A stretch of 64,000 bases of DNA, taken from assembly GCA_019914995.1 (NCBI GenBank), contig CM034127.1, forward strand, positions 3,286,001 to 3,350,000, in the 5' to 3' direction. A model generated the notes under the pieces. The model ran no database searches and had not been told where the DNA came from. It was given only the letters and a program-made list of their open reading frames with translations. Source of the DNA: Acanthochlamys bracteata. Its lineage: Eukaryota; Streptophyta; Magnoliopsida; Pandanales; Velloziaceae. Position numbers and translations under genes: made by a program. This document shows positions 11,181 through 23,487 of this stretch, one piece after another (position 1 is the stretch's first letter; each line of letters starts with the position of its first letter).

Positions 11181-12215
11181 TCACCCTATATTTCCGGACA
11201 AATCAAATCCACCAAGACCAGACGCATCAAGTCCGCCACTTAAACTGGACAAATCAAACCCACCAAGACCGGATCCATCCAATCCACCAAAGCTAGACAT
11301 ATCAAAACCACCGGACCCAGACCCAGACCCAGAACCATCCAATCCACTGTAGCAGCTGGACATATCAAATCCATCTACGTTGTTATTGCCGATGCCACTT
11401 CCCCCGCCAAAACCAGGAAACAGTTGAGCTTGAGGCATAATCAATGGCCCTCCAATATTGTTTCTTCCACCATCTCCGAGAAAACCTTGCATGACGCCTC
11501 GTGCTAGTCTGGTCACCGCAACGCTGACGTTCCCTACAGACCCTAGTGGATTGACTGTTGGCCTGAAATGTCCTGCAAAAGGCGCCGCTGTAGGTATCAC
11601 TGGTGGAGGCTGGTATGGCGATCTGCTTATCTCCGATGGTCCAACATTGTTTTTGGAAAGCTGTACGGGAGCTGGGGTGTTGCTGCCGCACGTGAGATGA
11701 GCGTCAAAACCGCACGCCGCACAGCGATAGAGCCAGTGGATACCGCCGGAAGTTCCGCAGATGTCGCAGCAAAAGCCCTCGCCTTCACCGTATGGTGATG
11801 CAACTGTAAGGCTCAACTTGTGAGGATGTGAGCGGTGCGAAACCACTTGAGGAAGTATGGCGCACTGAGCGTGCACGTCGATACTGCAGAAATCGCAGTG
11901 GTAAGAAAACCCGTTGCTTACACCTCCACAGGCGTCGCAGTTGAAGACGCCGTTGGGGTGTGCAGGAAAAGGGAGGAGCTTGAGAGGGTGGGGATCGGCG
12001 ATGTGGTTGATGACCTTCGGCAACTTTGCACATTTTACGTGAAGCGGGTAAGCGCACACCGAGCACCAGTATGCTGCATTGCCGGATGCGGAATGCTTGC
12101 AGCAGGCGCAGGTTGCTTGTAGATTGAGATGATTTAGTTGCAACGGGTGAGCATGGCTAAAGTGTTGGATTACCTGTGGGTGCTGGACCTGCTGCTGGTT
12201 TTTCAGCCTCGTCAT
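11181..12215 (-). CDS. DC1-domain protein with glycine-rich C-terminal tail
   Basis: Single-exon 344-residue paralogue of the protein at 8119-9579. The first ~185 residues hold three DC1-type modules with the same Cys/His spacing and shared phrases (QVIQHFSHAHPLQL, SGGIHWLYRC). The remainder is proline-rich, then glycine-rich with about four repeats of GGFDMSS or GGFDLSS separated by GLDGSG-type linkers. It lacks the NNGRDNTTQEG repeats of its neighbour, and the neighbour lacks GGFD. Both genes lie on the same strand in tandem, consistent with local duplication. Function is unknown beyond likely zinc binding. Confidence 0.85.
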   Translation of the reverse strand: MTRLKNQQQVQHPQVIQHFSHAHPLQLNHLNLQATCACCKHSASGNAAYWCSVCAYPLHVKCAKLPKVINHIADPHPLKLLPFPAHPNGVFNCDACGGVSNGFSYHCDFCSIDVHAQCAILPQVVSHRSHPHKLSLTVASPYGEGEGFCCDICGTSGGIHWLYRCAACGFDAHLTCGSNTPAPVQLSKNNVGPSEISRSPYQPPPVIPTAAPFAGHFRPTVNPLGSVGNVSVAVTRLARGVMQGFLGDGGRNNIGGPLIMPQAQLFPGFGGGSGIGNNNVDGFDMSSCYSGLDGSGSGSGSGGFDMSSFGGLDGSGLGGFDLSSLSGGLDASGLGGFDLSGNIG

Positions 12216-14888
12216 TGTCTTGTCTTTCCTGTTGCTCTACTGCTTTAATTAGCTTAGATTATTTTTCATATGGGTTATGGATCTTCGTGTAGTGGTGTTT
12301 AAGACATACTAATATTAAAGTACTACGAAGAGGAAGACTTCGAAAGTAGATGTCAATGGCAAGAAAGAATTGACAATTTGATAGAATGTATTGGAGGCCA
12401 CTCATCTGATTACTAGTTGGTTGATTGTGTTTGTTTTACGTTGGGGATTCTTTTCTAAATTGCAAATAGCTGGCTCTGATTATAACTCTGACAAGTAACC
12501 CGATAATTACGGATGCAACAACAGAGAAGACTATTGTTTTAAAATTAATAACCGGAGCCAGCTACTATAAAGCTTACTATAATCTACTGTTGAGGCCAAA
12601 CCCATGCAAACTTTAATGCTCGAGAAATAAGGTTTTTTTGGAAGAGTCCCAAAATTCTTCACTGCTGGTCGAGCAAAGGAATGAAGGAAGAAATAGGGTG
12701 ATAGGACTGTAGTGGCAAAAGAAGCCCAAAGCCGTCCACATAGACAGACCAAGAACATTGTCAGATCTTGTAGCACTTGTATCAGCTGCAGGTGCTAAGC
12801 TGATAGTGTTGCATCTAGGAAGGACTCCAATAGTAGTTTCAGCAGCGACAATCTCTGCAAAAGAATAATATTCAGTTGATGAAGTAGTAGTAGTAGTAAT
12901 CTATTCAAATAAGGAGTCTAGATTAGAATTGCAGTAAAATAAGATTCTTTTAGAAGATATCAGAGTCTAATAGGGACTCTTATAATTGTAATGCTTATAA
13001 AAAGATGCTAGCTGAACCAAAGGGAGGGGAGAATGAATTTTATTTCCCAGCTTTATCTTCAATTGCAAGTTGATTTCAGTCATTTATTTTAGTATTTACT
13101 TCTGTCTGTCGTCCTTTAGCTTGTTGTAGTTCATCGCATATCATAGGGACAACTACAACCACGCGTTTATTACCACTTGTCTTTATTGTTTTCCCAAGTT
13201 GCTAACGCTGCAATGCACGCTATAGCGCGTGATGATTGTTAACGAAGACGCACGGGCGCCAGAGCTGTGACCGTGGCCGTTGCGGGAGCAGTGAAAGCTC
13301 TCTTTTTCCCGCTCTCTTACCGAAACCAAGCAGCAACTGTTGGTGGAAAGTAACAGCAGCATTAGTAGGAACAGAGAAAATTTTAATTGCTCGATGTGAA
13401 TGAGGAGAAGAAAGAAGAAGGAAAAGCAGCAGCTTGACTTCGAATTTGAATCCCTACTTACTGATGCGCTCATTGGAACACAAGGGAGAGGCGCAGTGCG
13501 TCTCCTTAGCAGTTCTAACAACTAATAGAATAAACATCCATTAACCACAGCAGTTCTAACAACTAAAAGTTTGATGTGACCATGAGCTATGGTGCTATTC
13601 GAGCTGGTGCATTGAAACTTCCACTTGATAACACTAGCAACTTCAGCTTCGAGCTGCTTTAAGTCCCGCAATTCTGAATGTAGAGGGGTCTAACAAGCAA
13701 GTGTTCATCCATGCAGTTTGCATTTTGTGCTTGTGATGCCCTTCCTTTAACGCTTTCCCTCTGTGCTAGACATCCATGGCACCTCACCAGTTGCAAGGAA
13801 GCCTCAACATGTACCATGATTCTCACTTGTGATTATCATTTCTATTGTATTTCTTACTTTGCAACAGCTATTGACAAGAAGATAGAGTTAGCAGAGACAA
13901 CAATGTGTCCTATTGGTTCACTTGGTCGCTAACATGCCTGAAGCAGAGTGATTGATGCAAGTGAAAAAGGCAGACAAGTCGATCTCCAAAGCAAGCAAAC
14001 TTAATGTCTTATTTCTCTGAAAGCTTGGTCACAGCTTGCAAAAGGATTTCTATGGTTCTGTATTTGGTATATTAAAGAGTTACTTGCAAAAAAATATGCC
14101 GGAGCTGAGATCGGAACTTCAGGCACAAGGCAATTGACATGCTGCTGTCACATTGTCGTCTTGCTATTCATTGAGCTTGAGTTTTCTATAAATTAACAAA
14201 AAATAATGCAACCATTTGGTTGTGTGATACTAAGTTTGGCAGAAACTGAGCATATTTTGCTAATTAGTTTTATTTGATCTACCAGTTCAAACGCTATCTG
14301 TATGCCGCTGTATCCATCCTTGAGTAATTCTTCACAAATTTACTGCGACTAGTTAGCGCTCTCTTAAACTGCGGAAAGGGTGATAGTATAGAATGTCGAA
14401 ATGAGCAACACTGCTCTATGAATGAATATACTGATTCAAAGACTTCTACCTGATATTTCACCTGCTCTGTGACTCTGCTAAAAAATGGTTTCTTGCTGTT
14501 AATAGTCTGATCCGATATTGTTACAGACCTATCCGATCACGAGCACCTTCAATCTTATTAGCTCCACTTGAAATATTACAGTTTCCAGTTTAGTAAAGAA
14601 ACAACACGTTTAAAACTATGCATGCATCAAAATAAAAGCTGAACATACAGTTCAACTGCTCATATCTCAGCAGCATTTTGAATCTGTCCACCACTAACCC
14701 ATGACTAGTATCCATGCTAGCAGCTAGCATAAAGTACATCTATCACTCTGGGACTACACGGTACAATGCAAATCCTTCATGTATCAAATCAAATAACAGT
14801 TGGATCATTCTTGGCGCCTCTGATTGTACAACTCTATTCACAACCTATCTGAATTTGCTGGACTGGAGCTTTTCGCATCAGTTAGTAG
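12216..14888. other. Intergenic region
   Basis: No supportable gene. The minus-strand stretch 12531-12860 has an acceptor-like aattcttttgcag-type border and an open frame running about 80 codons, but it matches no family I know and may be chance. A short gtagtagtagtag run lies near 12885. Other open frames here (for example 13183-13521 and 13711-13932) show no family features. Confidence 0.4.
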
Positions 14889-17283
14889 CTATAGTCTATC
14901 ACATAGTAACTTATATGCTGCACTGCAGTGTTTGAATTTCTCCTCAGCAGCTACCTGCTCATGGATGAAACGTTTGGCCAACAGAACTTAGTTCAGCACA
15001 CTCACCAGCTCTTCCAGTTTTGTATATATTAAGCAAAAATACAAGGATACTAGTAAAACATACCTTTGACGAACCCTGGTGACGATCAGGATGCCACTTC
15101 AATGCACAGGCTCGATAGCTGAAGTGAGAAAGTGATATTGCAAGCTTTTCTTAGAAAACATACTCATACAAAATAAACAAACAAAATACAACGACCAAGC
15201 TCTAAGAAAACTTGAAATAACATTGAAGGTTCAAAATATTAAACATACGCTGTTTTAACTTGTTCAAGACTTAGTGGACCAGAAGCATCGAGCCCTAGAG
15301 CTTTCCGCTCAGAAGCTAAACTGGGCTGTGGGGAACAGTCAGCTTCATCATCTGTCTGGGAACTCCTATTTGAATGACTCTTCCTGGTGTAAGAGTTCCG
15401 CCAGTGAAAATCTTCAGAATCATCAAAAGACCAGTAGTAGTTTTGCCCCCCTCGGAAGGCTGTGCGAAATATCGTCTCCACATCATCACCATCGTCATCG
15501 TCACTCGAGAAATCAAAATGTATTTTCCCTGGATATAATGAAGAGTAAATTTAGATTACTATGAAGTTTATGTTGAAATTGAACAAGCACAGGACAGATG
15601 CTTAAAGAGTATAAAGGAAAAAATGGTGGAAATGCACAGACAATATAATACCATCAGAAGAAACTCAGTCAAACATTATTGTAACTGCAGAAAGAACCTT
15701 AAATTAGTGTATAAAAGTAGTCCTCACGTTTGTGCCTAAAACTTTCCCATCTCCCTCCAGAGTAATCGAAACCATTCTTCTTTGTGAATTGCTTTCTAAA
15801 CCATGAGGGACCACTGAAAGGTGAAGAAGTATCATGATAGTCTTCATCATCTCGCCAGCTCTGGCAAGCATAGAGAAAACAAGTCAGATGAAGTAGAGAA
15901 TCATTCCTAAGAAGCACCCCAATCAATTTCCTATTGTCTACTGCCCACATAAATTAGCATATTAGAAATACCACTTCCGCTGCCAGATTACAAAAGTTTG
16001 CAATCAAACGCATTCGCATTGACAGTATAGGTATTTATATAGCTAGTTGCCCAGCAAAGATTGGGTAAGGTGCTGAGCTGAGGTGAGCTGTACAACCTCA
16101 TGATGAGTGCAGGTTTTTGGAAGGTTGATCTCACAGGCTCGAGTCCCGTGGGGAGGGATCCTTAGATACAGGAATACTACAAGAACGAAAATAATGGAAA
16201 CTTAAGCTGATTGAATGCAAAACACTCGAGCAATAGTAAGCCTTTTAAGAGAAATAAATGCCTAAACTATAGACAAATATGAAAGAATAGATGCATGATT
16301 CTCACAGAACAAAAACAATCCAATAGACGAAGATGGTAGATGCATAATTCTCTTACTCTGAGCTCAAAGGGCTAAAATATCTAGACAAAATGAGACAGAC
16401 TGCCTGGAGCATAAAGTGGAATTTTGATGTAGCATGTAAAAGGTCTTTTTTAATCTTTATGGCTTAAGAATGCAAATATTGTATCAGTACTACAGATGAA
16501 ATCTTTAACTCTTTGTACCTTGCCATCTGTTAATTCTTTTAACAGCTTGGCCTTTTAATTTAGTTTTAATATATTACAGGCAACGCCTGATTTTCAAAAT
16601 TAAAAAAAAAAGAAAGAAAGAAATGCACAGAACAAAACATAAACAAAAAAATTTAAAGTAATTACCTGAAATAGGTATTCTGCATACTGAGAAACATTCC
16701 GTAATAGTGTCTGTTTCGATTCCTTCCTTCTCATTTTCTTTGCATAATTATTAAATCTCTGCACATTCCAAGAGTAGTACATTTACAGGCTAGTTCTTGT
16801 TTTAAACAATTCGCTGGCTAAGCCACTCAATACATCCCAGAAAAAATAGGAAAGCAATTGTATGTCCTGCGAATCCTTTCGCATGCCAAACTACAATTAC
16901 AACAGAGATTTGTTGATATTTGTTAACATGAAACTCAATAAAAAAAATTAGAAGAATACAATACTAAGTGCTCTCCCAAATAAAATAATGTAACAATATT
17001 ATTATTAAGAAAGGGGAATTTTGTAATTCACCAGTCAAACATTTCAACAAACACCTAAAGGACATATCAATAACCGCATGAAGCAACAGCGAAAAACAAT
17101 GCGAGAATATATTAGAAGAAAATTTAGGCTTACTGATGATGGTGCTGAACATGAGTTCCAATACGTTCTTCGTTTGCGCTCAAGAATTTGGGTGGAATGG
17201 AAAGAGGCGATCGAAGAGCGAAGGGAAGCATTAGACTGCTGCGGGCACGAAACTAGCGACCACCCTCGCATTACCTGATTCAT
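14889..17283 (-). CDS. J-domain (DnaJ-type) co-chaperone, J domain at C-terminus
   Basis: Six exons splice to 258 residues: 17283-17134, 16758-16666, 15860-15728, 15528-15249, 15118-15064, 14954-14889. All borders are GT-AG and phases close. The N-terminus (MNQVMRGWSL, then basic and Ser-rich to about residue 40) resembles an organelle-targeting sequence, but this is inference. The middle is rich in Asp, Ser, Trp and Tyr. The J domain runs from about residue 195 (ALGLDAS, helix I) through WHPDRHQGSSK, with the catalytic HPD at 228-230, to the final helix EEKFKHCSAAYKLLCDRL. HPD stimulates Hsp70 ATPase. There is no Gly/Phe or zinc-finger region, so it is a class C J protein. It lies 0.9 kb downstream of the broken callose synthase on the same strand. 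Confidence 0.85.
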
Positions 17284-18152
17284 TCTTCTACTTCTTCTTC
17301 TTCTTCGGTTAGATTAAATTAGAGAATTTTATTCGCTGATTTCGAAGAAAAGAGAGTGCAGGCATCGTCCGGAGCGACCGGAAACATTCATTTGTTTTTT
17401 TCTATCCTTTTAACAAAGAGGGAAATATTCAAATTTGTTCATATTTGTATCTTGTGATTTTAGTATTTTAATTTGCAATGATCTTCCATTTATTCTTTCA
17501 TTTTGGTTTTTTTTTAATCAGAATTATATAATTTCTTTGTGTACGCTTTTTTTTAGTTTACGGTTAAGATGATTATTACAAGGTCTTGGAAATTGGAAGG
17601 CATTCAAAAGTGGACTTCCATTTAATAAAAAATATAAATAGAGGTAGGCAAGGGAGTACCTGTACGTCACTGCAAATTAATCTTGTTATGAAAGGAAATT
17701 CAAATAAATAAAAGAGGCATTTAAGGCGAGTCCAATGGGAGTCTGAAATTTTGTGGCACCTGCTATAGGTATAACAAGTGTCAATGCCGTCATTTATTTC
17801 AAGGGCTATTTCGACTTGTAGTTCGCTTGCGCTTATACTTGCCCCAAAGATATAAACCAAAACAGGTCATTGTAATGATAGTTTCACGCATCAACTGCTT
17901 TTGTAAGGAACAACAAAGGCATCAGCAAATGGGTTGAAATAGACCTTGAAACAAAACTTGCGTACGCGATTCACAAGCTTAACTGGCTGAATACCACATT
18001 GTTACAGCATTCTCTCTTGCATAGAACAGACAAAAACAATATCGATTACCAAAGAGATACCCTCAATACGTGAATTACCATAAACAACTAGCTGATACAT
18101 CTAAAGTGATTCATAACGTACAAAAATATATACTAACATAACAAATTGCACA
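17284..18152. other. Spacer between the J-protein gene and the callose synthase pseudogene
   Basis: Begins with the J-protein leader, which contains a short CTT-rich run (17285-17305). No further CalS9 exons can be found here, which sets the downstream limit of the pseudogene. The open frame at 17576-17860 has no family features. Confidence 0.4.
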
Positions 18153-19154
18153 TAGAAAGACCTGGAACATCATAACAAGGAACATCCACAGTTGACGGAA
18201 ACTATGATAAAGATGAAGGAAAGTGCGATGCACCACAAAAGAAGTTTCTCCAAAACGTGCTCCATCGCGTACAGCAGAAAGTCTCTGCATGAAATGTAGA
18301 GATAGTTAAAAATGTTGCTGAGAAACAAGGCATGCATTCGGGTAGAATATCAGAGCTAAATTCAACTTCAAAGTACCAGCTAGAAAAATACTCGGATAAT
18401 GGTGATTGACAGAGGCAGGTGTTTGCAGCCAACTTCTATTAAAAAATAATAAATAGGAATTCAAAATACGTGGAAGCATAGCTTATTTATCAAATGCAGT
18501 TTGACATCTGCACACTCCAGGTAGATCATAAAGAATCATTGCACAAAACCACTCTAATAGAAATGTCAATGTGACAGATTTCAAGACCTCCAAAATCCTA
18601 CTTCAGCCATTAAAAGAATGGTACATCTAAGTTTTCAGTGTTCTCTATTATGAATGAAGTGGATGCACTGATACATTTCACATTTCAACATCAACTATAT
18701 GAATCATAATCAAACCGCTGTTTCATGGCATAGCTCAACAAGAATGTAAACAACAGCTCTCCACTAAAATACAAAGACATTAGTTAAAAGGAAAATATTG
18801 CACCAATAGTTTGGACACCTTTCGGAAAACCCAAGTGTGATTAAGAGAACAAAAATTCCAACACAAACAGGGTATGAATGACTGAACTCACTTGATGACC
18901 ACCTTATTATGCCAAGTTTGTTCGTACTGGTAATACATAAGCACATGAAAATTCCATAGATTACATAGTGCATAACACAATACGTTTACTTTTTTCAACA
19001 GTAATTGTTGGCAAATAGTTGCACACTAAAATACTTTCATTGCTTTTGACATTTGGTTTGCTTTTCCTATCAAGATAAACATTGCAGAAACAACTTACAT
19101 TAGAAGATTCTATCTTAATACATATTACTTTTTACTTTCAAGGCATCATTTAAT

Positions 19155-19241
19155 CAAATATGGTGAACACGAATGTCCAGGAGTTTAAATTCATGAGGAG
19201 CATGAATTTAAGCTCCTGGACATTCGTGTTCACCATATTTG
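19155..19241. repeat. Near-perfect inverted repeat (41-bp arms, 5-bp loop)
   Basis: Left arm 19155-19195 and right arm 19201-19241 are reverse complements with one mismatch; the loop is 19196-19200 (aggag). The arms share the block gaacacgaatgtccagga. A transcript from either strand would fold into a stable hairpin. The right arm runs directly into an exon-like plus-strand frame. It sits in the CalS9-like pseudogene. Confidence 0.9.
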
Positions 19242-19337
19242 GTGGCATGAAGATGAAGATGCATGGCCCATCCATGAAGTGTACATGAAGGGTAAAATTG
19301 ATCACCACAGATCTTCTGCTTGGTTTAGTGACAAAAG
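19201..19337 (+). pseudogene. Exon-like fragment of an unidentified gene
   Basis: An uninterrupted plus-strand frame encodes phrases such as DIRVHHIWWHEDEDAWP and HHRSSAWFSDK and ends at AAAAG followed by gtgagt, a good splice donor. Its protein composition (Trp, His, Asp, Glu rich) is unlike random AT-rich DNA. The surrounding gene runs on the other strand, so this may be a captured exon. I do not recognise the family. Its first 41 bp form the right arm of the foldback. Confidence 0.35.
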
Positions 19338-22300
19338 GTGAGTCTAACTTCCACGGCCAACCAAGTTTAAAGCAATGAATGGACCTGTTGAGGATTTAAA
19401 AGCAAAATGACTAACATAAAATACGAAGATCAAAAACTTTGAGAAAGATACTCAGGTGCTTGAATATATCAGAAATGCTCATTAAAATCATCATAATTCC
19501 TCCAGTCAGAATGTGGTGCACGTCCATTGTCATTATTTGCAGCTTCCTGAATGGCAATATCCAAAAGCATGAATAGCATGAAGTTAAACATTAGAATTGA
19601 GTAATGTTAACAAGATTAAAGAAGATGGCAAAGTCCTTATGTAAATTCAAAAGAAAAAGAAGAATATAACTAAACAACAGATGAACCTAGGTGGTAAACT
19701 TCCTTCATATCTGTATGGGTACCACTGTTAATGTTGCAAAGCATCAATAAGTGATAAGTACCCCAAATATCAGTTTCCCTAGTTGCCAAAGTTATCCTGA
19801 ATTTGAGAAATGAGAGAACTAGAGATCACATCTAGTGCTTTTGAAAAGGTAAGGATCTTTCATTAATAGGCAGAAACTGCTAGCTTCTAATTCCTTTTCA
19901 AATATGGCGGTTAACCTTACAGTGAGAAAGAAACTACCAGCTGACACTTTGAAGACGACGCTGTATATCAGTCATTTAGTTCTCCTAGATGAACGAACTA
20001 AACTGAAAACATACATAATGAGGCAGCAAAATTAGAAGTTCCCACATGCTATGACTGAAATTTCACATTTCTAACTATCTAACATCATCGGCGAAATAGT
20101 CAAAACATTATTTCTAGAAACTGCAATGTAGAACTAGCTTGCATAAGCCGATCGCAGCAAACATACACTGGTACACAGCCATCTAGTAGATACCAAAATA
20201 TGTAAACATTTAGGATAATGCATGATAATCAATTTATGATGGCTGTGTACAAGAAACCTCAGAAACTTCAAGCAGCAATAACTTCTATAACGGGAATATA
20301 ACTTGATTAAGGAATGAGACATTGTCCACAGATTTACAGCTACTAGCTGGTTGTGCAACCTGTTGGTACAATATTTCCTCCAGTTCTCTTGCCATCTGAC
20401 AATGACGCAATACATACGTCAAACTGCATAATGGATGTCTATAAAGCAACACCATGCACCATAACAAAGAAGGTAATGATCTAGAATGCAACAACATGCT
20501 GTATGGTATTGTCAACATTTATAAAATTAAAGAACTAAGCATGTACACAAATATCCAGAACTGTGAAGGTCTCCAATTTTGGTATGTTAACAATACAACT
20601 CTCGGACAAGCAATTCCAACAGTGACTCGACCTTTTGCTCTACAAAATTTGCAAACTCTTGAAGCATATTAATAATATATTTGTAACCAGTCAGAAGGTC
20701 ACTAACGTTGGTTCTTTCACTTCCACCTCTTTTCATTCCGCAGATTCACTTCCTATTTGGCATTCTCTTTGCAAATTAAATTACTTATTCATGCATGGTA
20801 TATGGTAACCATGAACTTGCATCCAAATGTCTGCAGTCTATTCCCACATCCACATATATCATGATATCATCTTTTACTATAGAATACAAGCAGAAGAAGG
20901 AAGCAGAACATGGATGATTAAGATTATCTGCAACAACCTAAATGCTAAAATCATATGGGAACTGGTCTATCTAACTATTTTTTACTATTTAGAAAATATT
21001 TCTGCCAAACCATAATGTTGGATATCATGCTTTAGCAAAACATAACTAAAAGACCGTAATGGAAATCAAGAAATTCAGGTGCTAAACTGAAGCAGGAGAT
21101 GATAGGCATCGATATGACCCCGCAATGGACTTGAGCTCCATGGAGCACAAAGTACAAGAAATAGATTGAAGTATCTGAACATGATGGAGGAAAGGAAACT
21201 TATTGCACCTTCTATATTGGAAATCACTGAGAGCCAATTCAATTACATTGCAAACATGCTTCCTATGGGAGTCTTTGCATATCAAAATAACATAGTAATG
21301 AGATTCAATAGCATCATTTCTTCCTAATGAATATAACATCATACAGCTTGTATGTTTAATTCCTTAAACTTAGAAATAAAGAAACAAAAGGAACTCCTAG
21401 TTCAAAGTAAGCATGCAACCTATTTCTCTGAAGATTGACATGGAATGTTACTTAACAGCCAAGCAATGGCATGATAATTACACACCATGAAAATGAGCCT
21501 TAGGAAGTTCTAAGATCTCAACAGCACCAATAGCTGCACCATAGGTACCAGGTTAATAAGTTAAATTAAGACTTGAATTCAAGAACATCAATAATCACAT
21601 TCATGTTTAAAATATGATGCTGATTGCAGATATGAAACTATGGAACCAGATATGTTAATTAAATACAATAAATATCATAACTTCCTCTAATAGTCACATG
21701 ATGAAAAATATAGCATAAGCACTCCGGAAGAAAGCGAACATTTGCAGCTTCAACCCATACCAGAAAGTATAAGCAGACAAACAGCAATTTCTTCTCTTTG
21801 CTGAGCGACTCCAAGCTAAGAAGTAGGAAAAGAGAAGGCAAAAAACCATCATTATACACAGAATACACAATAAGGAAAAAAATAGACAACAAGAACCTTA
21901 ACCAGAATAACTCATACTTATTCCAAACTGGCTGAAGAGGCAAATAGCTGGACCACTTTCTGTCAATCTCCAGAGACTTCCAGAACACTATATGTATTGC
22001 ACCTTCATCTATTTTCTGGGAACATAAAAAGAGAATTCATGACAAGCTGTAAGTTTGTTGAGCTTTCACAGCAAAACGTGAAAAACAGGGCAAAGCAAAC
22101 AGCACACTCTAAGAACTAATCAGCGTACAAATTCACTTACATCATTATGCAACAAATGCGCAGTAACCATTATATGTCAAGTATGACTAATATTATATTC
22201 TAAACAATTTCACCCCCAGATTGTTTGCCTCCATTGCATCCAAGGTTCATAATGGTTGAATCACAGCTCCTTGCTAGCTCACAAGCTTGTGAAGCAAAAG

Positions 22301-23433
22301 CATATCTCAGTTCTAATGTATGGAACTTAAGTCACATCAAAATTACATTGTTTGCATTCTAGATACCACCACACAATTCTTTTCTCATTAAGCACTAATT
22401 TTTTATACAATTTGAAATCTGAGGTGGCTATTGACATCATACAACCTATGTCATAGTAAACACCAAATATTATAGATATGGAAGTTACCAGAAAATTCAG
22501 TAACATAAAACAGTAGCTTATTTGGGAAGTGAAAGGAGCGCCAAGAAAGAAGAGATTAATATGATGACCTATATCCTATTTAAAAGTTTCAAAAATACAC
22601 AAACTTTTTTCAAAAAGTTCATATGTCAGCAAATAAAACCTGTAAGTTGAAAGCTCCAGCTCAATGAAAATCTCTTATAGCATCATAAGATGAAGTGCAC
22701 TGATAGAAGGCAATATAGAGGAGAGATATCAACAGTTAATTTTCACACTCAATAAGTAGGAAAATGAACACTCACTGGCTTGTTTCTGATAAACTTTCCA
22801 GGTCGAGATTGCTCATTAGCTAGAAGTTGAACTATATGTTCATGTTGATTGCAAACTTTCTCATTCTGGAAAGCACCACGGTAAACAAGTGATGTTTGTT
22901 TTCTATTATAAAACACCAATGCATATACATCATGCTTGTGTGAATAGCGAAACAATCCTAGCTATATTAAGGAGAAAAAAGAGAGAGATAGCATTGTGGC
23001 CATTTTAACATCCGAAATGGGAGCTTAAAGGAGTTAGAAGAAATTAGCACAGGAAGACTCATCTGATAGAAACAGCAGGTACCCAAAAGCTCATTATCCA
23101 AAATTCTAGGTTAGACCTGACTCTAATTGATTCAATACACCATCCTGATAATGAATTATTAAATTCAGGATCTCAACAGAACATTTCTTATGATTTTAAG
23201 AAACTGACAAATAAGTAGTTTACAGATAAACTTAAGATTGCCCTTTAAGCAATGGGCTTCAGTGATAGATGAGTTCGAGATAAATGATATAGCAAAAAGA
23301 CATGGACAGACAGGACATATACCTGAAATCCAAAAACGTACTTGCAAAAGTCAAGCATATCAGCAGTTCTTGCAGTGGGAACAGAGAATTGAACGGGCAA
23401 TTTGGGTAGGCCCCTCAAATATTCAAGCAGATC

Positions 23434-23487
23434 TAGCTGCTTTCACCTGGAACCCAAAAATAGCCGCTTTCACCTGGAACCCAAAAA
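23434..23487. repeat. 27-bp tandem duplication spanning a splice acceptor
   Basis: Copies 23434-23460 and 23461-23487 differ at one base. On the minus strand each copy contains gggttccag followed by GTGAAAGC, that is, a 3' splice site plus the first exon bases of the pseudogene exon, so the acceptor is present twice. Confidence 0.85.

Noticed and set aside
12531-12860. Minus-strand exon-like frame after an acceptor-like site
   Set aside because: No family match, no partner exons, and the J-protein terminal exon proved to be at 14889-14954 instead.
15274-15564. Plus-strand 96-codon frame with His repeats
   Set aside because: Antisense shadow of the acidic exon of the J-domain gene.
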